From Halocaridina rubra (taxonomy: Eukaryota; Arthropoda; Malacostraca; Decapoda; Atyidae): 64,000 nucleotides of DNA. The stretch is from positions 1 through 64,000 of the forward strand of contig JAXCGZ010002278.1 in the NCBI GenBank assembly GCA_037179515.1, given 5' to 3'. Positions 1 through 14,339 of the stretch are shown here, in pieces. The notes below the pieces were generated by a model that made no database searches, had not been told where the DNA came from, and saw nothing but the letters and a program-made list of their open reading frames with translations. A program made the position numbers and the translations under genes. Within the stretch, counting starts at the first letter, position 1. The number at the start of each line of letters is the position of its first letter.

Positions 1-85
1 GGAATTATAAAAGATGTGTAATGAATATCCAGCTATCTGCTGGGTTTACTATACCTCTGCATTACTTTCATGATGTCTATTCTAA
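1..85. repeat. Left arm of ~85 bp inverted repeat
   Basis: This segment is the reverse complement of 2157-2241 with only a few mismatches; base 1 pairs with 2241. It starts at the window edge, so the arm may be longer. The two arms bracket the RTE fragment and its trinucleotide repeats. Confidence 0.85.
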
Positions 86-106
86 GAATTTTCCTTAGAT
101 ATTATC

Positions 107-165
107 ATTATTATTATTATTATTATTGGCAACAATAATTTTCCTTTGATGATGATTGGGGAGAC

Positions 166-228
<63 letters not shown>

Positions 229-233
229 CATTA
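107..233. repeat. (TTA)n microsatellite with embedded RTE 3' end
   Basis: Two TTA tracts flank a ~30 bp stretch (126-155, starting GGCAACAATAATTTTCC). The same stretch occurs inverted at 618-650, in the 3' end of the minus-strand RTE fragment. The likely origin is a second, very short RTE 3' end with its TTA-rich tail, in plus orientation. Confidence 0.75.
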
Positions 234-316
234 TTACTACGAATTCGTAATTAAACCATTATTTTTACTATAAATAATGTAGTTTTGGTTGAAAGAACAA
301 GAGTTACTTTAAGATT

Positions 317-455
<139 letters not shown>

Positions 456-570
456 ACATTCTATTCTACCCAACCCCCAACACTCTCTTTGTCCCAGCCA
501 ACGAGGGAGGGGCACTTTACACAGTTATTAAAAGTAAATAAACCAACAGATGTACAAACAATGATGAGCC

Positions 571-2064
571 CTTAATAATAATAATAATAATAATGATGAT
601 GATGATAATAATTCTACAATCATCATCAAAGGAAAATTATTGTTGCCAATGATAATACATACATATACCTTGGCTGTTTCCCCCTTTAATTGGGGGGTAG
701 CCGACATCAAGAAAGGAAAACAAACAGGGGGATTACTTTGCTCTATGGGCAATGACGAGGGAGCTAGCGACCGTTCAGATGGCACTGCTGGAGTGCCACA
801 GCCCATCCTCCCGGCTCTTCCACAACCTGTGTCGCTTCACAACTGCCGGCTCTTCCTACTGCCCCTACCACAGGGCTATCTCTGTAAGATGCAGCCCCGT
901 GGTAACAGCAGATGCCCATCAGAGCCGCGTCACAATCGCTCGCCACTCATTCCTATTCCTAGCACGCTCGCTTGCTTCCCTCACATCCATCCTCCTATCA
1001 TTCAGGGCTCTCCTTACTCCATCCATCCATCCTAACCTAGGCCTCCCTCTAGCATTTCTCCCATCAACTCTCGCATTCATCACCTTTTTCAGCAGCCTTT
1101 CATCATCCATCCTTTCCACATGGCCAAACCATCTCAGAACATTCATATCTACTCTGGCTGCAATTTCTCTCCTCACACCCGTTCTTGCTCTCACCACTTC
1201 ATTCCTAACCCTATCCAATCGAGATACACCAATCATACTCCTCAGGCATTTCATCTCAAACACATTTAGTTTCCGTCTCTCACTTACTTTCATACCCCAT
1301 AACTCTGATCCATACATCACAGTTGGCACAACCACTTTCTCATACAAAACTTTCTTAACATTCATTTCCAACCCTCTATTCTTCATCACTCCTTTCAATG
1401 CACACAACACTTTACATCCTTCATTCACTCTGTGACACACATCTGCTTCCACTCCACCATTTGCAGCTATAACCAAGCCTAAATACTTAAACTGATTAAC
1501 CTCCTCAAGTGTCTCTCCATTCAACATAACATTCAATCCAGCGCCATCCTCATTTCTTGTACACCTCATAACCTTACTCTTTCCCACATTCACTCGCAGC
1601 TTCCTTCTCTCACACACCATTCCAAATTCTGACACTAACTGACACAGCTTTTCCTCTGAATCTGCCACCACCACAGTATCATCTGCAAACAGCAACTGAT
1701 TCAGCTCCCACTCGTTATCATCCCCATCTACCATTCTCAAACCTCGACCACGCACTCGCTCATTCACCTCTCTTACAACTCCATCAATATACAAATTGAA
1801 CAGCCATGGTGACATCACACATCCCTGTCTCAGTCCCACACTCACTGGAAACCACTCACTCACTTCATTCCCTACCCTAACACAAGCTCTACTACCCTCA
1901 TACAAACTCTTCACTGCATGCAACAATTTACCATTGATTCCATATAATCTCAAAACATTCCACATAGCCTCTCTATCAACTCTATCATATGCTTTCTCCA
2001 GATCCAAAAATGCAAAATACACATCCTTACCCTTTGCTAAATATTTCTCACATAGCTGCCTAAC

Positions 2065-2071
<7 letters not shown>
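571..2071 (-). mobile_element. RTE-like LINE, 5'-truncated copy
   Basis: A minus-strand LINE fragment holds RT coding sequence (919-2071), ~300 bp of 3' UTR, and an (ATT)n-type tail near 571-612. The 5' side stops abruptly at a (TAA)n tract (2070-2132). 5' truncation with a simple-repeat tail is normal for non-LTR retrotransposons. RTE-like assignment rests on the RT protein style; the exact clade is uncertain. Confidence 0.75.
919..2071 (-). pseudogene. RTE-like reverse transcriptase, C-terminal part
   Basis: The open frame runs about 380 codons without a stop but has no N-terminus; endonuclease and RT fingers are missing. Visible RT motifs are FLDLEKAYDRV near the start (first catalytic Asp), VGLRQGCVMSPWLFNLYIDG, LLFADDTVVVADS (catalytic FADD box), and a thumb/C-terminal region with ELWGMKVSERRKLNVFEMKC and WFGHVERM. 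These C-terminal motifs are common in RTE-type and related LINE proteins of invertebrates. The frame continues past the apparent start at 2022 to the (TAA)n junction, so it is a truncated fragment. The intact frame suggests a fairly recent insertion, but without its 5' end it cannot be autonomous. Confidence 0.85.

Positions 2072-2132
<61 letters not shown>
2070..2132. repeat. (TAA)n microsatellite
   Basis: A tract of about 21 TAA units abuts the 5' truncation point of the RTE fragment. Confidence 0.95.
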
Positions 2133-2134
<2 letters not shown>

Positions 2135-2156
2135 GATCTAAGCAGAATTATTGGAA

Positions 2157-2241
2157 TACTGTAGACATCATGAAAGTAATGCAGAGGTATATTAAAACCC
2201 AGCAGAGAGCTGGATATTCATTACACATCTTTTATAATCCC
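2157..2241. repeat. Right arm of ~85 bp inverted repeat
   Basis: Reverse complement of 1-85. Both arms contain GTAATGAATATCCAGCT on one strand. No transposase lies between the arms. Confidence 0.85.
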
Positions 2242-2374
2242 TTCACATCTGACAGGTCATTACACTCTCCAACTTTGTTTTTCTTTACAACCTGATAAAG
2301 TCTGTTTTATTTTATCAATTCTTGGCCCATCCTGGTGCCATAGTAATCTTTAAAAAAAAAAAAGGGGGGGGGGG

Positions 2375-2443
2375 GGCCTAAAAAAAAAAACGCGATACAG
2401 TGAGAACGCAAACCAAGAAACGCGAATAACCGGGGGAACACTG
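2375..2443. mobile_element. Solo Tigger terminal end
   Basis: This is the transposase-start-side TIR of the Tigger family (CGCGATACAGTGAGAACGC through CGGGGGAACACTG), directly followed by TA-rich sequence. A homopolymer junction of A and G runs (about 2350-2390) precedes it; the rest of the element is absent. Confidence 0.8.
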
Positions 2444-2547
<104 letters not shown>

Positions 2548-4587
2548 GCCCTCGTTTATCGCGGGGGTTAGGTTCCGGGACCGACAGCGATAGGTGAATT
2601 TCCGCGAAGTAGGATCACGCTAGTACATAGGTATTTTACATTTATTTTTACGTTTACTGTATAAACCCTCCCTGTACTGTTAACAAACCACCCTTTACTT
2701 CATAAATAACAGCATGCAAGCATAAATTTATATGAAAGTGATATGTAAACTTACCGTGAATGAGGTGGTAATGACATGACATACTCATGTACATCAGTAT
2801 TTTACAATTATTTTTACGTTTACTGTATAAACCCTCCCTGCACTGTTAAAAAAACCACCCTTTACATTGTAAATAACAGCATGCAAGCGTAAATTTATAT
2901 GAACGTGATAGGTAAACTTACCATGATTGAGGTAGTAATTACGTTTGTAGACTCCATAGGAAATTATTCCGCAGCCAATAACAGATTTACGGCTGCTTTT
3001 TGCAAGCGAAGAACATGGTAATGGGGAGTTGCTGTCGCTGTTTCTTCTTTTATTGGAAGATGGTCTTGTAAGGAATCATGGCATCATCGAGAAGATTGCA
3101 GAAGGTCACCGAACGAACCATATTTTCGTCATGTTCCTGCGAGAGTTTTTGGACTGCTTTCACATGTTCATACATGGCTGCCAGACGTTCGAGTGAAAGG
3201 CCAGGTTCTTCAATTACTTCGTTCGTTTCCTCAAGTTCTTCTTCTTCCTCTTCTTCGCTCGCTGATTTTGTCATTTCTTCCAAGTCTTCATCAGTCAAAG
3301 GCTGCGAGTGGCAGTCAATCAGTTCATTCACGTCTTCGTGAGTCATATCTTTAAAGATTTCTCCTCCTAGCAATGCAGCCAACTTCACAGCTTTCGCAAC
3401 TGCCGAGTTATGGACTTCGTCAGGAGCAAATCCCTTGTAGTCGTAGATGACTTCAGGCCACAACTGCTTCCAGCTGGCATTGATTGTGGCCGGCCTCATC
3501 TCTTTGATTGCATTCTGAATATTTAGAAGGCATGTAGCAATCGTGTAATTACGGCAGTAAGTCTTAATTGAGAATTCTTTGTCCGCATCCATGGCTTCAA
3601 CCAGGTTCATCAGGGCATTTCGTGGGTAGAGGGCCTTGAACGCACGAATAACGCCTTAATCCATAGGCTGAATCAGTGACGTCGTATTCGGTGGCAGGAA
3701 CTCTACTTGAACACCGTCATATTCGAGATTAGTTGCGTGGCCACCAGCATTATCCATCAAAAGAAGGAATTTAAATTCAAGGCCTTTTTCCGCAAGATAA
3801 ATTTTGGCCTGAGGGATAAAGCATTGGTGAAACCAGTCCGATGTGAGGCTTTTCGTGATCCAGGCCTTAGGGTTATGCATCCAATACACTGGCAGCAGAT
3901 TCTTGTTTTTATTCTTCAAAGCCCTTGGGTTCTTTGACTTATATATAAGCCCGGGCTTTAGCATGAAGCCCGCACCATTCCCGCACATGATGAGGGTACA
4001 GCAGTCTTTGTGCGCTTTAAATCCCGGGGCATTAGCTTCTTAATTAAAGAAAAAGGTGCGAGACGGCATTCTCTTCCAAAATAACCCAGTCTCATCTATG
4101 TTGAATACTTGAAGTCGTTGTTCACGTAATCTTCTTCTGCAGCTGTATCTGCAGAGGCAGCCACGCCATTAATTGCAACGCTTTCTAGGCCAAAGCGCTT
4201 TTGAAATTTGGCGAACTATCCCTTGCTTGCAACAAACGATTGTTTCCTCAGTGAAGAATCGTTGGAGGGTCCTGGTTGTGGGTCGTTGATATCTTCTTCT
4301 ATCTCCCCCTCCTCTCCACGGTCGCCACTGTCATCATCGGGTTCGTTTGCAGCGAATGTCTCATACAGCTTCTTCGCCTTTGTTTGTATGATATTGCTGT
4401 CTATGCTGATGTTGTTCTTTCTGCAATAAGCAATCCACAGGGCCAAAGCAGATTCCATCCGCACTATTATCTTATTGCGGGGTGTTACGACCCTCTTAGC
4501 TGATTTACTAAAAGAAATAGTCGCTGTTTTCCTGATATTTGCCTCGTCCTTTTTGATGTAGCAAACAGTAGATTCATTGAGGCCATT

Positions 4588-5814
4588 TTTTTTTTCTTTC
4601 TTTTTTTAAGGTGTGACACCGAGACAGGCAGAAACTGCCCTCATCAATAAAGGCCCAGGCACGAGAATATGCCAAGATGAAGGAAAAGAAAAAGGTTAAG
4701 GACAAGGCAGAGATGAGGTAATGTCACACAAAGGAAAACGACAGACATAAAAAAACAGTCAAAGTAGAGGACCCAGATACATGGAGGACTAAGCTCTGAG
4801 ATAACGATAGATCTGCTTTTTGAAGGATGAAAGGTCATAAGAATTAGGAAAGACAGAAGGAGGAAGAGAGTTCCAAAGTCTGGAGGTAGATGGGAAGAAG
4901 CAGTCGCTGTACCGACCAATCCGTGAGCTACAAATCTCCACACAGTACCTGTGAGATGAAGCCGCTTGGCGAGTGTTACGCGGCCTCGGCAGTGGAGGAG
5001 GGATACAACTCGCCAACTCATCAGAGCAGCGATGGTAGTAGTAGCGATAGAAAAACGAAAGGGAAGATACCTTACGGCGAAGAGAGAGAGAAATCCAGGT
5101 TAGAAGTAAGAGAAGGATCATTAATGAGTCTGACTGCCTTAGATTCAACCCTATCAAGAAGATAAGTAAAGGAAGAAGCACCCCAGATGTATGAGCAGTA
5201 TTCTAAGGATGGATAAGACCTTTGTAAATTTTAAGTAACTGCAAAGAGGAAAAGTAATGACGAAAACAAAACAAAACCCCCAATTTTTTGGATGAAGATT
5301 TAGAAACTTGGATTATGTGATTCTTCCAAGACAAGTTAGAGGCTATATGGATTCCTAATATGTTGATAGAGTTAAGAAGGTAAATTTCATTAGTTTCGAA
5401 GACAATAGGGTTATCAGGAGGAGAAGAAGATAAAGAGATAGCCAGAAACTGTGTCTTGGAGGCATTGAATTTAACTAAATTTTTAGTGCTCCACTCAGAT
5501 ACTCTCTGCAAATCGGAGTTAAGAGTAGAAGAAAGAGTGATACAAGATTGATTACGAGTAACAGATGAAGGTTGTGAAGAAAAGGCAGAGGAAAAGTGAA
5601 GGGTAGAATCATCAGCAAAAGCATGAAGAGAGGAAGATGGGGATTGTAGAAGATCATTGATGAAGAGAAGGAACAGAGTAGGTGAAAGAACAGAGCCCTG
5701 TGAAACACCACTGGTAACAGAGAAAGGGCTAGATGTCGCGCCATCAACAACTACAGATATAGAGCAGTCAGTAAGAAAACTGGAAATCAGAGAACAGAAA
5801 AAAAGGGTAAAGCC
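4588..5814 (-). mobile_element. Jockey-like LINE 3' fragment inserted in Tigger A
   Basis: A minus-strand insertion whose poly-A tail shows as a T-rich run at 4588-4608. It splits the transposase between GAGGCCA (4583-4589) and the GGCCGACATCC block (from 5814), which are contiguous in element B (8698-8720). It carries only the second half of an RT. It belongs to the same family as the plus-strand copy at 37966-40229, so that family was active after Tigger A inserted. Confidence 0.85.
4789..5814 (-). pseudogene. Jockey-like RT, C-terminal half
   Basis: The first block (5203-5829) has FCSLISSFLTDCSISVVVDG, GVSQGSVLSPTLFLLFIND and HAFADDSTLHF (catalytic FADD box), then the thumb with FNASKTQFLAISL and ILGIHIASNLSW. 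A second block in another frame (4789-5181) has DCFFPSTSRLWNSLPPSVFP and SSFKKQIYRYLRA, the usual C-terminus of Jockey/CR1-group RTs. A frameshift around 5180-5205 separates them. Endonuclease and RT fingers are absent. Confidence 0.85.
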
Positions 5815-5989
5815 GGCCGACATCCGCAAACCATTTTCCTTCTTTCAGCATATCTCACAGTTTCACCTTATCTGTTATGGTTAACATCTTCCTTTGCCTC
5901 TTAGGCTCACTTCCAGAAGCCTTAGAAGATGAAGGATGCTTGGGAGGCATTGCAGAGGTCGAAAAAAGTGAAGAAAATAAATCACAAGC

Positions 5990-6640
5990 ACAACGTATTA
6001 ATAAGCACAACACGAATGGTGCACATGTGAGTTAGACTGAACGAGTGAGGCGAGACAATGGAAGATGGTGGGAGAGCTAAGCTTCAGTCAATATGCCAAT
6101 CAGACCCCATGATACAGAACATGCAGAAAAACAATTATGTGATTCGTCATCTCCCACCCTTTCATCCAATAGCATTCCATGAACTATCTCACGTAGGTGC
6201 GAGCCTTTGCGTTTTCCAAGACGCCAATACATTGTACGCTATCGGACAGTATGTCACATGGTGCAAAACTGTGAGTTATATGTTTAAATTTATGTTTTTT
6301 TTACTAATTCTGTTTTTTTATTCTTGGGCTAGGAAATACTTGTCTTATCAATAAATAATGAAAATTTCAATATGTACTGTCTCACGTAGGTGCGACCCTT
6401 TTCGTTTTCCGAAACACTGATACCAGTATCGTATTTTACATGGTGCAATACTGTGAGTATTTATGTTTTTTACTATTTTTTACTGTTTTATTATTCTTAG
6501 GCTAAGAAATACGTCTTTTTATCAATAAAATCATGAAACTACTGGAAATTTTAATATATGCTAGCTCACATAGGTGCGACCCTTTGAGTTACATGTTCAT
6601 ATTTATGTTTCATATATATGAACATGTTCATAAATATGAA
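5990..6640. repeat. Tigger 5'-side ~185-bp subterminal repeats, copy A
   Basis: About three degenerate direct repeats with landmarks CTCACGTAGGTGCGACC, GATACCAGTATCGTATTTTAC, GTGCAATACTGTGAG and a T-rich stretch ending ATCAATAAAAT. They lie upstream of the transposase start on the minus strand. They could contain promoter or transposase-binding sites; this is inferred from location only. Confidence 0.8.
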
Positions 6641-7179
6641 CATGTTCATAGTTATGTTACGGTGAATGAAGTGGTAATTACATGACATACTCATTTACAA
6701 CTATTATTACGTTTATGTACTGTATAAACCCTCCCTGCACTGTTAAAAACACACCCTTTACATTATAAATAACAGCAAGCAAAGTAAATTTTTATGAAAG
6801 TGATAGGAAAACTTACCGTGAATGTGATGATGACGTGACATACAAACTCATTTACAATAATTTTTTCATTTACGTACTGTATAAATCCTCCCTGCACTGT
6901 TAAAAAAAACATCCTTTACATTATAAATAACAGCAAGCAACGTAAATTTTTATGAAAGTGATAGATAAAATTACGGTGAATGAGGTGCTGATGACGCGAC
7001 ATACATATGTACGTGATAGGTAAACTTACCATGAATGAGGTGATGACCATCATTCTCGACCCCGGAGGAAATTATTTCGCAGCCAATAAAAGCTTTACGG
7101 CTGCTTTTTGCAGGAGAAGAACATGGTAATGGGGAGTTGCTGTCGCTGTTTCTTCATTTGTTGGAAGATGGTATGGTAA

Positions 7180-8845
7180 GGAATCATGGCATCGTCGAGA
7201 AAATTACAGAAGGTCACCGAACGAACTATATTATCGTCATATTCCTACAAGAGTTGTTGGACTGCTTTCACATATTCATACATGACTGCCAAACGTTCAA
7301 GTGTAAGGTCAGGTTCTTCAATTGGTTAATGCGATTCCTCAAGTTCTTCCTCTTCTTCACTCGCTGATTTCGTCATTTCATCCAAGTCTTCATCAGTCAA
7401 AGGCTGCGAGTGGCAGTCAATCAGTTCATTCACATCTTCGGGAGTCATATCTTTAAAGATTTCTCCTCCTAGCAATGCAGCCAACTTCACAGCTTTCGCA
7501 ACTGCCGCCTTCTGCACTTCATCAGGAGCAAATCCCTTCTAGTCGCGGATGACTTCGGGCCACAATTTCTTCCAGCTGGCATTGATTGTGGCAGACTTCA
7601 TCTCTTTGATTGCTTTCTGAATATTTTTTAGGCATGTGGCAATCGTGTAATTACGCCTGTAAGTCTTCAATGAGAAGTCTTTGTCCGAATCCATGGAATC
7701 AACTAGGTTCGCCAAGGCATTTCGTGTGTATAGGGCCTTGAACACACGAATAACGCCTTGATCCATAGGCTGAATCAGTGACATCGTATTCGGTGGCAGG
7801 AACTCAACTTGAACACCGTCATATTGGAGATTGGTTGCGTGGCCACCAGCATTATCCATCAAAAGAAGGACTTTATGTTCAAGGCCTTTTTCCATAAGAT
7901 AAAGTTTTACCTGAGGGATAAAGCATTGGTGAAACCAGTCCGATGTGAGGCTTTTCGTGATCCAGGCCTTAGGGTTATGCATCCAATACACAGGCAGCAG
8001 ATTCTCATTCTTGTTCTTCAAAGCCCTAGGGTTCTTTGACTTGTAGATAAGCCCGGGCTTTAACATGAAGCCCGCAACATTCCCGCACATGATGAGGGTA
8101 AGGCGATCTTTGTGCGCTTTAAATCCCAGGGCTTTAGTTTCTTCCTTGAAGAGAAAAGTGTGAGATGGCGTTCTCTTCCAAAATAAGCCAGTCTCATCCA
8201 TGTTGAAGACTTGCTCAGGAACATATTCCCCTTCGGCAATAATTTTCTTGAAGTCATATTTGGCGTTATTTTCTGCGGCAGCTGTATCTGCAGAGGCAGC
8301 CTCGCCATAAACTGAAATGCTTTTTAGGTCATAGCGTTTTTGAAATTTGAAGAACCATCCATTGCTAGCAACAAACGGTTGTATCCTCGATGGAGAATTG
8401 CTGGAGGGTCCTGGTTGTGGGTCGTCGATATCTTCTTCTCTCCCCTCCTCCTCTCCAAGGTTCATTTGCAGCGAATGTCTCGTACAGCTTCTTCGATTTT
8501 GTTTGTATGATATTGGTGTGTAAGCTGATGTTTTTCTTTCTGCAATCAGCAATCCACAGGGCCAAAGCAGCTTCCATCCGCACTACTCCCTTATTGCGGG
8601 GTGTTACGAGCCTCTTCGCCGATTTATCAAAAGAAATGCTCACTGTTTTCCAGATCTTTGCCTCGTCCTTTTTTATGTAACGCACAGTAGTCTCATTGAG
8701 GCCAAAATAGCGGCCGACATCCACAAACCTTTTCCTTCTTTCAACATATCTAAGAGTTTCATTTTTTCTACAATGGTTAACATTTTCCTTTGCCGCTTAG
8801 GCTCACTACCAGGAGCCTTAGAAGGTGAAGGCATTTGGGAGGCAT
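7180..8845 (-). pseudogene. Tigger/jerky-type transposase B, near full length
   Basis: A cut-and-paste transposase of the pogo/Tigger type. The start at 8845 opens MPPK and then shifts frame. The N-terminal helix-turn-helix block is in 8673-8876 (EPKRQRKMLTIVEKMKLLDM) and continues in another frame at 8365-8724 (DVGRYFGLNETTVRYIKKDE). The CENP-B-like second DNA-binding region and DDE core are in 7539-8552: FNMDETGLFW (first Asp), VLLLMDNAGGHATN (second Asp) and PNTMSLIQPMDQGVI (third Asp), with 30 residues between second and third Asp. A TAG near 7541 truncates the acidic C-terminal part, which continues to 7330. All three catalytic Asp codons survive, but at least two frameshifts and one stop inactivate it. 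Confidence 0.88.
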
Positions 8846-9059
8846 TGCAAAGGTAAAATAACGCGTAAAAACACAATCACAAGCAAAACGTATTAATAAG
8901 CACAACGAGAACGGCACACACGAGAGTTAGACTGAGCGAGTGAGGCGGCACATTGGAAATTGGAGGGAAAAGCAAACTGCAATGAAAAAGCCAATCAGAC
9001 CCCATGATACAGAAAATATTGAAAAACACGTCTGTGATTCGTCTTCTCCCGACCTTTCA

Positions 9060-9660
9060 GCCCATAGTATTCCATGTACTATCTCACGTAGGTGATAGCC
9101 TTTTCGTTTCCGAAACGTTGATAGCGGTATTGTATTTTACATGGTGAAATACAGTTAGTGCTTTATGTTTTTTATTATTTTTTACTGTGTTATTATTCTT
9201 AGGCCAGGAAATACTTGTTTTATCAATAAAATAATGAAAATTTTAATATTCACTAGGTCACGTTGGTGAGAGCCTTTGCGTTTTCCGAAACACTGATACC
9301 GGTATCGTATTTTACGTGGTGCAATACTGTTTACTATTTTTTACTGTTTTATTATTCTTAGGCTAAGAAATACATTTTTTTATCAATAAAATCATGAAAC
9401 TACTGGAAATATAAATATATATGCTAGCTCACGTAGCTGTTACCCCAATACATTGTACGCTATCGGACACTATTTTGCATGATGCAATACCCCGTACTGT
9501 GAGATATACTGTACGTACGTATATCTAAATTTTTGTTTTTTACTAATTTTTACTGTTTTATTATTCGTAGGCTGGGAAATAAATTTTTTTTATCAATTAA
9601 ATAATGAAATTTTTTTTTCAATAAAAAAAATTAAAATACTGAAATTTATTTTTTTTCAAT
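9060..9660. repeat. Tigger 5'-side ~185-bp subterminal repeats, copy B
   Basis: Three or more units with CTCACGTAGGTG, GATACCGGTATCG and the T-rich block that ends ATCAATAAAAT, just inside the 9772 TIR. Confidence 0.8.
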
Positions 9661-9770
9661 ATTCTAATATTTTTGCGTATACCCATAAAATAAAATAATA
9701 ATTTATCCAAAAAAAAAACTGCGATAGAGTGAGAACGCGAACCAAGAAACGCTAATAACCGGGGGAACAC

Positions 9771-12043
<2,273 letters not shown>

Positions 12044-12284
12044 TTCCCCCTGTTATTCACGTTTCTCGGTTCGCGTTCTCACTGTATCGCGGTTTTTTTT
12101 CGGATAAATTATTATTTTATTTCATGGGTATATACAAAAATATTAAAATATTAAAATAAAAAAAATTCTCAGTATTTTAATTTTTTTTATTGAAAAAAAC
12201 ATATTTCATTATCTAATTGATAAAAAAAAAATTATTTCCCAGCCTACGAATAATAAAAGTAAAAAATAGTAAAAAACATAAATT

Positions 12285-12465
12285 TAGATAGATAGATACG
12301 CTTATTGACCACCTCTTTTGAAAAGTACAGTATAATCTTTACAACAGGAATATTTGGTCCAAATTACAATGAATAAATACAATAGATTTTGTACAATCAT
12401 CAAATAAGTAAATGAATTTTAAATTAATATACATTGTACTAATAACTGAATGATATACGTACGCA
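12285..12465. repeat. Insert between 5'-side repeats of the type I element
   Basis: Sequence starting near TTAGATAGATAGATACG and holding GACCACCTCTTTTGAAAAG is inserted in the repeat array. The same block recurs inverted at 17835-18005 in the other type I copy. It is absent at the same place in the Tigger copies at 42984, 45671 and 52197. It helps define type I. Confidence 0.7.
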
Positions 12466-13089
12466 CAGTATAACTCACAGTATTGCATCATGCGAAATAG
12501 TGTTCGATAGCGTACAATGTATTGGGGTCGCATCTACGTGAGCTAGCATATATATTTATATTTCCAGTAGTTTCATGATTTTATTGATAAAAAAACGTAT
12601 TTATTAGCCTAAGAATAATAAAACAGTAAAAAAATAGTAAAAAAACATAAATACTAACAATATTGCAACATGCAAAAAACGATACCGCTATCAGCGTTTT
12701 GGACAAAGACTCATTCAGCTTAACTCACGTGTGCGCCGTTCACGTCGTGCTTATTAAACGTTTTGCTTGTGTTCGATAGCGCACAATGTATTTGGGTCGC
12801 AGCTACGTGAGCTAGCATATATATTTATATTTCCAGTAGTTTCATGATTTTATTGATAAAAAAAATGTATATCTTAGCCTAAGAATAATAAAACAGTAAA
12901 AAATAGTAAAAAACATAAATACTAACAGTATTGCAACATGTAAAATACGATACCGCTATCAGCGTTTTGGACAAAGGCTTCCACCATCTTCCATTGTCTC
13001 GCCTCACTCGCGTGCGCCATTCACGTTGTGCTTATTATTATTAATATGTTTTGCTTGTGATTTTTTTACTCGCATATTTAACCTTTGCA

Positions 13090-13239
13090 ATGCCTCCCAA
13101 GCATCCTTCATCTTCTAAGGCTTCTTGTAGTGAGCCTAAGCGGCAAAGGAAAATGTTAACCATTGTAGATAAAGTGAAACTCTTATATATGTTGAAAGAA
13201 GGAAAAAAGTTTGTGGATGTCGGCCGCTATTTTACGTAA
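13090..13239 (+). pseudogene. Tigger transposase, N-terminal fragment
   Basis: The frame starts MPPKHPSSSKASCSEPKRQ and continues through KMLTIVDKVKLLYMLKEG to VGRYF, then reads a few codons past the deletion to a stop. This is the first part of the helix-turn-helix DNA-binding domain without a catalytic core. If translated it could at most bind DNA. Confidence 0.85.
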
Positions 13240-13513
13240 TCGTAAAAATTATTGTAAAATACTGTACCTATCTATGTCAAGGCATCATCACCTCATTCAC
13301 GGTAAGTTTTCCTATCACTTTCATAAAAACTTACGTTGCTTGCTGCTATTTATAATGTAAAGGGTGATTTTTTAACAGTACAGGGAGGGTTTATACAGTG
13401 TAAACGTAAAAACAGATTCAAATATCTATATACATATAGGCTGATCCTACTCCGTGTGTTTCCTGGTTCGCGCCGGGTCCCGGAACCGAACTACCGCGAT
13501 AAGGGAGGTAACA

Positions 13514-14243
<730 letters not shown>

Positions 14244-14339
14244 TGTTGCCTCACTTATCGCGGTAGTTCGGTTCCGGGACCCAGCGCAAACCAGGAAATC
14301 CGCGAAGTAGGATCCGCCTATATGTACATAGATATTTTA

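Larger units (their letters stand above)
3050..5950 (-). pseudogene. Tigger/jerky-type transposase A, broken
   Basis: Reading from ATG at 5950, the N-terminus is the family's MPPKHPSSS start. The CENP-B-like DNA-binding part (4216-4464 and nearby) is separated from it by the LINE at 4588-5814. The DDE_1 core follows (3656-3988: CGNGAGFMLKPGLIYKSKNP, LLLMDNAGGHATN, PPNTTSLIQPMD). The acidic C-terminal part (3050-3610) carries INASWKQLWPEV and a long Glu run. Stops and frameshifts separate the blocks: one stop falls just after the third catalytic Asp (3656), and the first-Asp block near 4040-4200 is damaged by deletion. Parallel blocks in transposase B fix the order. Not functional. Confidence 0.85.

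Noticed and set aside
752..1435. 227-codon plus-strand ORF
   Set aside because: Antisense shadow of the RTE RT on the minus strand, which has clear motifs.
2700..2960. tRNA or small RNA gene in the 160-bp repeats
   Set aside because: No cloverleaf, A/B box pair or T-run terminator in a consistent place.
3078..3341. Serine-rich plus-strand ORF
   Set aside because: Antisense of the acidic C-terminal part of the Tigger transposase.
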